Part shown: piece after piece, positions 7,258 through 12,722 of the stretch
Numbering within the stretch: the first letter of the stretch is position 1
How the letters are laid out: each line of letters begins with the position of its first letter
Assembly (NCBI GenBank): GCA_964458015.1
Contig: CAYWGR010000169.1
Location: 1 to 12,722, forward strand
Length of the DNA stretch: 12,722 nt
DNA from: CAYWGR01 sp964458015
GTDB lineage: Bacteria; Planctomycetota; Planctomycetia; Pirellulales; Thermoguttaceae
Direction of reading: 5' to 3'
Notes under the pieces: generated by a model
Told to the model about the DNA's origin: nothing
Seen by the model: only the letters and a program-made list of their open reading frames with translations
Databases searched by the model: none
Made by a program: the position numbers and the translations under genes

Positions 7258-7803
7258 ATGAGCGACTATCGACGTTGGTTCGTGCCAGGGGGGACGTATT
7301 TTTTCACGGTGGTAACTCATTGGCGACAATCTATCTTGACGAACCCCTTGGCGCGACAATGCCTACGGACGGCCATTCAGTATGTCCGCGTCAATCGGCC
7401 GTTTTCCATTGTGGCTGTCGTATTATTGCCCGACCATCTACATACTGTTTGGACACTACCTTCAGACGATCGAGATTATTCAACCCGTTGGCGCAGGATT
7501 AAAGGGCTTTTTACACGTGATTATCTTGCAAACGGCGGGCGTCAAAATATGTCAACCACTTCCCGCAAAGCGCGAGGTGAACAGGCGCTTTGGCAGCGAC
7601 GTTTTTGGGAGCATTGTTGTCGCGATGAGGAAGATCTGAAGCGGTGTGTGGATTACATTCATTGGAATCCGGTCAAACATCGCCTCGTTAGCCGCGTTCG
7701 CGATTATCGGTGGTCGAGTTTCGTTCGTTATGTTGACCAGGGTGAATATTCGCTCGATTGGGGCGGCATCAACCCATGCCCTGATTGGAATCAACCTGAG
7801 TAG
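7258..7803 (+). CDS. REP-associated tyrosine transposase (RAYT, TnpA-REP/Y1 HUH family)
   Basis: 181 residues of the IS200-like Y1 transposase superfamily. The HUH metal-binding motif is HLH at 60-62 within LLPDHLHTVW. The conserved C-terminal block reads LWQRRFWEH (111-119), then DYIHWNPVKHRLV (132-144), where Tyr133 is the likely catalytic nucleophile; RDYRWSSF follows. In characterised RAYTs the protein cuts and joins single-stranded DNA at GTAG-footed REP hairpins and is thought to spread them; here seven such hairpins surround the gene. All key residues are present, so the enzyme may be active. No strong ribosome binding site precedes the ATG, but a six-codon frame (ATG 7241) ends in TGA overlapping this ATG. 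The TAG stop lies within the GTAG foot of the downstream REP. Confidence 0.95.
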   Translation: MSDYRRWFVPGGTYFFTVVTHWRQSILTNPLARQCLRTAIQYVRVNRPFSIVAVVLLPDHLHTVWTLPSDDRDYSTRWRRIKGLFTRDYLANGGRQNMSTTSRKARGEQALWQRRFWEHCCRDEEDLKRCVDYIHWNPVKHRLVSRVRDYRWSSFVRYVDQGEYSLDWGGINPCPDWNQPE

Positions 7804-7875
7804 GGTGCGTCCGTGACGCACCGAAACAACGTGCGCAAAAAACGCAATGGATGGTGCGTCGCGGACGCACCCTAC
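7800..7875. repeat. REP inverted pair B (BIME)
   Basis: Left REP 7800-7822 and right REP 7853-7875 with a 30-bp linker. The left loop is CGT instead of CGC, which leaves the 8-bp stem intact. The 76-bp unit matches pair C at 74 of 76 positions, in direct orientation. Its GTAG foot supplies the TAG stop codon of the RAYT gene. Confidence 0.92.
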
Positions 7876-7908
7876 TTATACCCCTATAACCTTGGGCTTA
7901 GTGATTCA

Positions 7909-8316
7909 ATGAACTTAATTGACCTCATGTGGATCATCTTGTTTGTCGGAGGCAGTGCGGTCGCAGGTGCCTGGACTGGTACGGGATGGCTGGGAATCAT
8001 CAGCGGTGGGATTGCGGGTTATCTTCTGCTCATTATCATTGCCAATCTAAATGCACGCCAACAGAATGAAGCTCCATGCTGTCAATGCCATGTGCAAAGA
8101 TGGGATCATTACAAGATAGTACGCGATGATGTGTGGGGCTGCGTTTTCTTGTCCGAGTGTGGACACCGATACATCAAGCGTAAGGGATTTCTCTGGTTTG
8201 AAATTCAAGAGCAGAACGCCCCCGTTCTTGTACAAATTCGAACGTTTTTGGGGCATTGGCGAACGCCCAAAGAAACTGAAATTGTCAACCACAAGTATCG
8301 ATTAAAAACCCACTGA
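7909..8316 (+). CDS. Small membrane protein with Cys/His cluster, unknown function
   Basis: 135 residues from the ATG at 7909. A longer frame back to 7813 is translated REP sequence and is rejected. Two hydrophobic helices (about 5-24 and 28-47) precede a cytosolic or extracytoplasmic part with CCQCH at 57-61, Cys78 and CGH at 84-86. That could be a metal-binding knuckle but matches no zinc-ribbon spacing I am sure of. There is no clear ribosome binding site. The gene is bracketed by two nearly identical 76-bp REP pairs (7800-7875 and 8317-8392), and its TGA directly abuts the second. Whether it is a passenger or merely a neighbour of repeat insertions is open. It could also be a non-functional frame, but its clean domain layout argues for a real gene. 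Confidence 0.6.
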   Translation: MNLIDLMWIILFVGGSAVAGAWTGTGWLGIISGGIAGYLLLIIIANLNARQQNEAPCCQCHVQRWDHYKIVRDDVWGCVFLSECGHRYIKRKGFLWFEIQEQNAPVLVQIRTFLGHWRTPKETEIVNHKYRLKTH

Positions 8317-8392
8317 GTAGGGTGCGTCCGTGACGCACCGAAACAACGTGCGTAAGAAACGCAATGGATGGTGCGTCGCGGACGCACCCTAC
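8317..8392. repeat. REP inverted pair C (BIME) filling the gap between convergent genes
   Basis: Left REP 8317-8339, right REP 8370-8392, linker 30 bp. It begins at the base after the TGA of the plus-strand gene (8314-8316) and ends at the base before the TAA of the minus-strand nitroreductase (8393-8395). As a strong double hairpin between converging genes it could end or stabilise both transcripts, though no T runs follow. Confidence 0.92.
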
Positions 8393-9013
8393 TTAATCTA
8401 AATTCCGGATCAAGGCATCCAAGGGGCGTTTTTTGGGGCCTTCGGTGGTTTTGGCGGGGTAGCCGAGCGGCACGACGGCCATGAACTCGCCGGCCGGCTC
8501 GCCTAAAAATTCGAGCACTTCTTTTTTCATCAAAAATAAAATGCCAAGCCACACGGAGCCGATCCCCAGCGATGTGGCGGCCAAGAGCAGATTTTCGACG
8601 GCGGCCGCCGAGCTTTGAATCTCCATCGTGCGGAAAAAATCATGGGCCAGTTCTTTATCGACGCGGAAAAGCTCGGCGCCGTTGCGGATTAGCTCGCCAG
8701 TGTTGGCTACTGCCACGACGACCGGCGCGCCCAAGATGCTTCGGGCAGCCATACGCATCAAAATCGACGCCGACCGCGGATATTCGGTCGCGCGATGACT
8801 GACCAACTCGGCCAAGTCGTGTTTCTTTTGGTTGCGCAGAATCATGAACCGCCACGATTGCTGGTTATGGGCCGACGGCGCGCAGTTGGCCGCCTCTAAA
8901 ATTGTCTGCAGATCCTCATCACGCACTTCCTGATCCGTGAACATCCGAACGCTATGACGATGGAAGATCGACTGCAACGTCTGGTTGGCCCCAGAAAAAT
9001 CAGATAAGGACAT
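8393..9013 (-). CDS. Nitroreductase-family FMN-dependent oxidoreductase
   Basis: 206 residues, a normal length. Family features run in order: RHSVR at 19-23 (FMN phosphate contacts), APSAHNQQSW at 45-54, ENLLLAATSLGIGSVW at 140-155, and MAVVPLGYPAK at 178-188, followed by the usual KKRPLD tail. Such enzymes bind FMN as dimers and use NAD(P)H to reduce nitro compounds, quinones or similar acceptors; the native substrate cannot be read from sequence. The start is fixed by AAGGAGG nine bases before the ATG, the strongest ribosome binding site in the window. It lies 110 bp downstream of the DUF4432 gene on the same strand, so cotranscription is possible but not evident. Its stop touches REP pair C. 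Confidence 0.93.
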   Translation of the reverse strand: MSLSDFSGANQTLQSIFHRHSVRMFTDQEVRDEDLQTILEAANCAPSAHNQQSWRFMILRNQKKHDLAELVSHRATEYPRSASILMRMAARSILGAPVVVAVANTGELIRNGAELFRVDKELAHDFFRTMEIQSSAAAVENLLLAATSLGIGSVWLGILFLMKKEVLEFLGEPAGEFMAVVPLGYPAKTTEGPKKRPLDALIRNLD

Positions 9014-9123
9014 TGTTTTTTCCTCCTTGAGTCATCTACTTGAGTGATGAGACCGTCGACACGATTCTTTCGGTTGGGGCGATCCTTTCCGTTTTCAAAA
9101 GACACGCAGCAAACAGAACGGCA

Positions 9124-10287
9124 TCAAGCCGCCCAATTCGGGTCGGGTTGCGAGCAAATCTCGGGCGTTGTGCTGCCTTGGATCGCTGCCACGGCTTTTT
9201 GAGCCGCAACTAACGAGGCGGCGTCCGGGTGCGCTTCAATGGTAACCTCGAAACGGCGCGATTCGCCTGGCGCCAACGTGATAACGCGGCCTTTCGCTTT
9301 TTCGAATGATTTCCCATTGGGATAATTCGTGGCCGGTTCCAAGCCGGTCACATAGCCATCGACGGCCGAGTGCCGGTTCTTCCAAATCGTGAAGCACGGC
9401 AACTGCTTTTTATTGAATTTAACGCTGACGCCCTTGTCGCCCGCGGCCGATTGCAGCGTGGCCTGGGTGTTGCCTGCTGCATCGGGGAGGAGGTCAAAGA
9501 AGTAGCATGCTTCGGGCTTGCCGGGCGTCTCGGGCTCGTAAACGTCCCATGTGGGAATATCGGCCGCCGCAACGCCGTCGCGCGGGGCCATCTTTTTGAT
9601 CGGCGCGGCCACCTTCGCACCTGAGCTCAGCAGCGGCACGCCGAAATTGATATGGTAAAGCAATTCCAATTCGCCCGGCTCGGCCGAAAGATTGGTCACT
9701 TCGTCCGAAACTGTTACGGCCGTCGAACCGACCTGGGTGCGAATGGTCGAGGTCAAACGCAATTTCTGGCCGAACAGCCTTGTCTCGTCCACGACGCCGG
9801 TGATGCAGATTTCGCCCGAATCGCCATCTACGGTTACTTCGACCTTGTTGGCCGGCGTATTGGCGATCTGGCCGTGCAACGGATAGCGAACGGCGCCGTT
9901 AGGCCAATACTCCGGCGCGCCGTTGCTTTCCAAACCGCAACGCACCAAAAGCTCGTCGAAACCGTTGAGCCACCCCAGGCCGTTGCTTCCCCATTGAGAA
10001 ACGAATGCCGGATGCACAGGCCCTTTGACAGGCGACTGCCAGCCGAGCCGCAGATCGCCGCAGCTTGCTCGCCAAAGCCCCATACCGCGCGTGGGAATAA
10101 CGACAAAACGGAGCCGCCCGTTGTCGACTTCAACGACATCGACGCCCTCACGCAAGCCGCCGCGAAGGGTTCGCTTGACGATGGAATAGCCGCGGCCCTT
10201 GCCGCCGGCTTGGTCGGGACCGATCGAGATTTGTTCCTGATAAATATCCGCATCGACATCCGTAAGAATCCACGATTTTTTGGACAT
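9124..10287 (-). CDS. DUF4432 family, aldose-1-epimerase (galactose mutarotase)-like protein
   Basis: 387 residues from the ATG at 10287, preceded by GGAGGGAG about ten bases upstream; the frame extends to 10398 but without a better start. Family-type motifs are IPTRGMG at 64-70, GWLNGFDELLVRCGLESNGA at 105-124, YPLHGQIANTPANKVEV at 135-151, and LLYHINFGVPLLSSGA in the second half. The fold is the beta-sandwich of galactose mutarotase, and family members act on sugars, but the reaction is not settled. There is no signal peptide, so it is probably cytosolic. It is divergent from a ManA-like cupin gene across a 380-bp gap, which suggests a shared sugar pathway. Mutarotase, epimerase or sugar-binding roles all remain possible. 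Confidence 0.88.
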   Translation of the reverse strand: MSKKSWILTDVDADIYQEQISIGPDQAGGKGRGYSIVKRTLRGGLREGVDVVEVDNGRLRFVVIPTRGMGLWRASCGDLRLGWQSPVKGPVHPAFVSQWGSNGLGWLNGFDELLVRCGLESNGAPEYWPNGAVRYPLHGQIANTPANKVEVTVDGDSGEICITGVVDETRLFGQKLRLTSTIRTQVGSTAVTVSDEVTNLSAEPGELELLYHINFGVPLLSSGAKVAAPIKKMAPRDGVAAADIPTWDVYEPETPGKPEACYFFDLLPDAAGNTQATLQSAAGDKGVSVKFNKKQLPCFTIWKNRHSAVDGYVTGLEPATNYPNGKSFEKAKGRVITLAPGESRRFEVTIEAHPDAASLVAAQKAVAAIQGSTTPEICSQPDPNWAA

Positions 10288-10441
10288 GACCGCTGGTCTC
10301 CCTCCGATAAAAAATGATTTGATGCCGATGTTGCCAAGGCCCCTTACTTCCATCGCAAACATGGCTGTACCAGCCCGGTTCGTTAGCAGGCCGGCCAAGC
10401 ACTGGCGTTATTGGCAATGCAGGGCGCAATCGTTGGCGAGA

Positions 10442-10470
10442 AGTATACACGCTTTCCCGATTTATTGCAG
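10442..10470 (-). promoter_or_regulatory. Candidate promoter for the DUF4432 gene
   Basis: On the minus strand TATACT (10442-10447, five of six) has CTGCAA (10465-10470, three of six) 17 bp upstream. The start codon is ~155 bp away, giving a long leader. Tentative. Confidence 0.25.
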
Positions 10471-10583
10471 TCCCTGGGGCGAAATTTCAGGTGTAAGAAA
10501 AAAGAAATTTGTACCTAAAAGACAGAATTCGGTACGGAAACGACATGTTTTTCCTGTCCGCCCAAATTACGGCAAAATGTTGC

Positions 10584-10612
10584 TTGCCAAGGGGTTGCGG
10601 ACGGTGTACAAA
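10584..10612 (+). promoter_or_regulatory. Candidate promoter for the ManA-like cupin gene
   Basis: TTGCCA (10584-10589, five of six) and TACAAA (10607-10612, four of six) are exactly 17 bp apart. The expected start near 10619 would give a ~50-nt leader carrying the GGGAGGA ribosome binding site. Confidence 0.4.
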
Positions 10613-10667
10613 GAGGCGATTGGACAGCCATTTTCAAGCAAATTTTCCTTTGGGAGGAATCTTTCTT

Positions 10668-11918
10668 ATGTGTGCATCGAAGATCGTCAAGCGGGATAAC
10701 GTAGGAGCCATTTTGAACCGCGCCCTGGACGCCGGCAATGGTTTGCTGCGTTTAACGCCCAACTGGGTGCCCCGCAGTTTCCTGCATCCCGGCAAACGCA
10801 TCAAACTGGCCCCGACCGATTGGTACGCCCTGGGCGCGCATCGCGGCGGCATCGACGAACGTTGGTTCGCCAGCACCACGGAGGCCGCGAACGACGGCCG
10901 CGCCGACGACGAAGGCTTGAGCTATTGCGTGTTCGAGGGCGAGCGTTTTCTGTTGAAAGACGCCGTCGAGGAAGGCAAGGGTAAGATTGTCGGTCAGGCG
11001 ATTTGGGACAAGTACAAGCGATGGCCGGTCTACTCGAAGTTCTTCGACAACATGGGCCCCATCCCCCACCACATGCACCAGCAAGCCAAGCATGCCGAAT
11101 TGACCGGCCAGCAAGGCAAGCCCGAGTGCTATTATTTCCCGCCGCAATTGAATGCCGCTGAAAATCATTTCGACTATACGTTCATGGGCTTGGAGCCCGG
11201 CACGACGAAGGCCGACGTGCGCCGCTGCCTCGAAAACTGGAGCAAGGGCGACAACGGCATCCTCGATCTGTCGAAAGCCTATCGTCTGAAGCCGGGCACC
11301 GGCTGGATGATTCCGGCCGGCGTGTTGCACGCCCCCGGGTCGCTTTGCACCTACGAACCGCAATGGGGTTCCGATGTGTTCGGCATGTACCAGTCGTTGG
11401 TCGAAGGACGTGAAGTGCCGTGGGATCTGCTGGTCAAGGACGTGCCGAAGGACAAGCATCGCGACCTCGATTTCATCGTCGAGCAGCTCGACTGGGAGAA
11501 GAACGTCGATCCGTATTTCATGCAGCACAACTACGTCGAGCCGATCGTCGATCAGGAGCGTTCCGGCCCCGGCTACACCGACCGCTGGATCGATTACGGC
11601 GGATTCGACGGTGAGCAACTGGTAACGGCCAAGGAATTGACCGTGATGCCTGGCGCGAAGTGCGTGTTGAAAGATCCGGGCGCGAGCGGCTGGATCACGG
11701 TCCAAGGCGCCGGCCGGATGGGCAAGCTGGAAATTCAAGCCCCCGTGATGATCCACTTCGGCGAAGAGCCGTGGGATGAAGTTTATATCACCGAAGGCGC
11801 CGCCAAGGCCGGTATCGAAATCGTCAACACCGGCGGCGAGCCGCTGGTCGGCCTCCGCTACTTCGGCCCCCACGTGCATCCCAGCACCCCGAAGATCGGC
11901 GACCATCGGAAGCAGTAA
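10668..11918 (+). CDS. ManA-like cupin metalloenzyme, probable sugar (phosphate) isomerase
   Basis: 416 residues from the ATG at 10668, fixed by GGGAGGA nine bases upstream; the frame continues back to 10509 without support. Likely metal ligands of a class I mannose-6-phosphate isomerase-like site are visible: the His cluster PHHMH (133-137), Glu153 in GKPECYYF (compare the KPE of ManA), and His221 in WMIPAGVLHAPG (213-224). FMGLEPGTTKADVRRCLENW (172-191) also parallels ManA. A second cupin-like half with ITVQGAGRMGKLEI follows. The usual ManA N-terminus is not recognisable, so the substrate may not be mannose-6-phosphate; lyxose- or other aldose-isomerase activity is possible. It is divergent from the DUF4432 gene, and the two may interconvert and isomerise one sugar. 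Confidence 0.85.
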   Translation: MCASKIVKRDNVGAILNRALDAGNGLLRLTPNWVPRSFLHPGKRIKLAPTDWYALGAHRGGIDERWFASTTEAANDGRADDEGLSYCVFEGERFLLKDAVEEGKGKIVGQAIWDKYKRWPVYSKFFDNMGPIPHHMHQQAKHAELTGQQGKPECYYFPPQLNAAENHFDYTFMGLEPGTTKADVRRCLENWSKGDNGILDLSKAYRLKPGTGWMIPAGVLHAPGSLCTYEPQWGSDVFGMYQSLVEGREVPWDLLVKDVPKDKHRDLDFIVEQLDWEKNVDPYFMQHNYVEPIVDQERSGPGYTDRWIDYGGFDGEQLVTAKELTVMPGAKCVLKDPGASGWITVQGAGRMGKLEIQAPVMIHFGEEPWDEVYITEGAAKAGIEIVNTGGEPLVGLRYFGPHVHPSTPKIGDHRKQ

Positions 11919-11931
11919 CGCGACGACAAAA

Positions 11932-12024
11932 ATCTCCCCTCTCCCGCTTTTCGGGAGAGGTTGGAAATTACAAGCTCCCCTCTCCCGCAAGCGGGAGAGG
12001 GGCTGGGGGTGAGGGCGGTTGGCA
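11932..12024 (+). repeat. DUF559-flanking repeat, copy 1 (two hairpins)
   Basis: The first hairpin is CCTCTCCCG (11938-11946) with CGGGAGAGG (11952-11960). The second is a perfect 12-bp stem, CCCCTCTCCCGC (11977-11988) with 11991-12002, loop AA. A non-palindromic tail CTGGGGGTGAGGGCGGTTGG follows. The first hairpin could also terminate the cupin transcript. The core resembles a very widespread bacterial intergenic repeat that is often mistranslated into Pro/Gly/Arg-rich ORFs. Confidence 0.85.
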
Positions 12025-12042
12025 CTGGAGAAACGCATTACA

Positions 12043-12411
12043 ATGCCCGACAAACCTTGCCCACAGCACCCCATGATGCTCGGCCGTGCCCGCAATCTCC
12101 GTCACGTGGGAACGCCACCTGAGCAATTACTATGGTCCGTACTATGAAGTAGGAGACTTAGTGGGCTGAAATTTCGGCGGCAAGAAATCATCGAACCGTA
12201 CATCGTTGACTTTTGCTGTCGAGAGATTAAGTTGATCGTCGAACTCGACGGAATGAGTCACGACGAAAAACTGGAAGCGGATACGATACGAACGGATTGG
12301 TTGGAGAATCAAGGCTATCGTGTATTTCGTGTGACCAATAGCGATGTGAATGAAAACTTGGAAGCCGTCGCGCGAGGAATTGCTCGCGAAGCAGGCGTAA
12401 AATACGATTGA
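12043..12411 (+). pseudogene. DUF559 (Vsr-like, PD-(D/E)xK-fold) endonuclease with in-frame TGA
   Basis: Reading from ATG 12043 (or 12073) gives RARNLRHVGTPPEQLLWSVL, then TGA at 12145-12147, then in the same frame SRRLSGLKFRRQEIIEPYIV and onward to TGA 12409-12411. The second part has the family core: LKFRRQ, YIVDFCC (first acidic residue), LIVELDGMSH (Glu, Asp and His of the nuclease site), then RTDWLENQGYRVFRVTNSDV and ENLEAVARGIA. In relatives the position of the stop usually holds Arg, so a single CGA-to-TGA change would explain it. No base is inserted or deleted. The product as written would be cut after ~34 residues, before all catalytic residues. A sequencing error or stop readthrough cannot be excluded. 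Flanked by direct hairpin repeats. Confidence 0.8.
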
Positions 12412-12504
12412 TCTCCCCTCTCTCACTTTTTCGAGAGAGGCTGGAAATGCCAAGCTCCCCTCTCCCGCAAGCGGGAGAGGGGCCGGGGGTGAGGGCGGTT
12501 GGCA
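12411..12504 (+). repeat. DUF559-flanking repeat, copy 2 (two hairpins)
   Basis: Same order as copy 1. The first hairpin has diverged with compensation: CCTCTCTC (12417-12424) pairs with GAGAGAGG (12433-12440), so both sides of the stem changed together. The second hairpin (12457-12468 with 12471-12482) is identical to copy 1, and the tail to 12504 differs by one base. One extra base in the first loop makes it 94 bp. Confidence 0.85.
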
Positions 12505-12722
12505 GTTGAAACCGCTCGGGCTGCTGTGCATATGGCGTGAAAGGGCTAGGTTTTTGATTGAGAGAGACCGGCATGACAGACATGGCCAAATGCCACAAAG
12601 AGCAACTCAGGATGCTCGGATAACAGACAAAAAATAGAAAACCGAAAACAGTACGACCCGCCCCCCCCCCCCCCCCCCCGACCCCGAGGGGGGGGGGGGG
12701 GGCCAACAAAAGGGGGGGGGAA
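12505..12722. other. Unassigned 3' end with homopolymer tracts, probable contig-end artefact
   Basis: 12505-12650 holds no gene, hairpin or repeat I can support. The end is a run of 19 C (12661-12679), a run of 15 G (12688-12702) and a run of 9 G (12712-12720) with short spacers. This is unlike anything else in the window and is best read as low-quality sequence at a contig end. Confidence 0.7.

Larger units (their letters stand above)
10288..10667. other. Divergent intergenic region, 380 bp
   Basis: It lies between the DUF4432 gene (-) and the cupin gene (+). It holds one promoter candidate for each direction (minus at 10442-10470, plus at 10584-10612). The middle carries GAAATTT twice (10481-10487 and 10504-10510, the first extending to the palindrome GAAATTTC) and GGAAA facing TTTCC near 10536-10555, any of which could be operator-like. 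No protein or RNA gene is evident. Confidence 0.45.
11932..12504 (+). mobile_element. Putative DUF559 endonuclease / hairpin-repeat unit
   Basis: A 573-bp unit made of one ~93-bp repeat (11932-12024), a DUF559-type nuclease gene (12043-12411) and a second direct copy of the repeat (12411-12504). The gene fills the space between the copies almost exactly, its stop codon overlapping the first base of the second. It sits 13 bp after the cupin gene's stop. The mobile nature is inferred from this packaging and from analogy to RAYT/REP units; no target-site duplication was identified. Confidence 0.5.

Noticed and set aside
7813..7908. N-terminal extension of the 7909-8316 protein
   Set aside because: These 32 codons are translated REP B sequence (for example NGWCVADAP); the ATG at 7909 begins the credible membrane helix.
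7057..8392. CRISPR array
   Set aside because: The repeats are few, palindromic and unevenly spaced, are arranged as inverted pairs around genes, and lack regular unique spacers and cas genes.
9030..9056. Repeated CTTGAGT motif (13-bp period) with TCATC/GATGA inverted arms before the nitroreductase gene as an operator
   Set aside because: Too short and without a matching promoter or regulator gene nearby; could be chance.
10752..12095. 447-residue open frame on the minus strand, antisense to the cupin gene and running through the DUF559-side repeat
   Set aside because: It is longer than the real gene but has no recognisable domain, no ribosome binding site, and part of it is translated repeat (HPQPLSRLRERG type). 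The plus-strand gene has a strong ribosome binding site and metal-ligand motifs.
12145..12147. TGA as a selenocysteine codon or programmed readthrough in the DUF559 gene
   Set aside because: The position normally holds Arg and is not catalytic, and no selenocysteine-insertion-like structure is evident just downstream; a simple nonsense change is more economical.
12227..12709. 160-residue minus-strand frame near the window end
   Set aside because: It begins in the homopolymer artefact (PPPP and GGGGGG) and continues through the hairpin repeat and antisense to the DUF559 gene.

Overview
The window looks like chromosomal DNA of a planctomycete, most likely of the Pirellulales type. I infer this from protein style (TPR plus CBM9-like protein, Pro/Ala-rich secreted barrel-like proteins, DUF4432 protein next to a ManA-like cupin), from moderately high GC, and from several families of short palindromic repeats between genes. 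No rRNA, tRNA, CRISPR array, phage gene or complete insertion sequence is visible. The last ~60 bases are C and G homopolymers and look like a degraded contig end.

Layout. 1-1248: 3' part of a TPR/CBM9-like protein gene (+). 1454-3923: two tandem paralogous secreted, probably outer-membrane beta-barrel proteins (+), separated by a palindromic element (2788-2851) that sits between two identical 33-bp repeats. 3917-6205: an RluA/RluD-type pseudouridine synthase and, upstream, a multi-pass membrane protein, both (-), as a likely two-gene operon. 6647-8392: an accessory stretch with two small membrane proteins of unknown role, a REP-associated tyrosine transposase (RAYT, 7258-7803) and seven copies of its likely cognate GTAG-type REP hairpin, six of them in three inverted pairs (BIMEs). 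8393-10287 (-): a nitroreductase-family protein and a DUF4432 aldose-1-epimerase-like protein. 10668-11918 (+), divergent from the latter: a ManA-like cupin metalloenzyme, probably a sugar isomerase. 11932-12504: a compact unit made of a DUF559 (Vsr/PD-(D/E)xK-like) endonuclease gene with an in-frame stop, bracketed by two direct ~93-bp repeats that each carry two hairpins.

How it fits together. The barrel proteins, pseudouridine synthase, nitroreductase and sugar genes look like ordinary chromosomal content. The interesting layer is the repeats. One window carries three unrelated hairpin-repeat families, and two of them are physically tied to a nuclease/transposase gene of a different fold: HUH tyrosine transposase with GTAG REPs, and DUF559 endonuclease with CTCCCCTCTCCCGC hairpins. 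The RAYT/REP pairing is an established type. The DUF559/repeat pairing is the best candidate here for a little-described REP-like mobile system, and its gene appears to have decayed in this copy.
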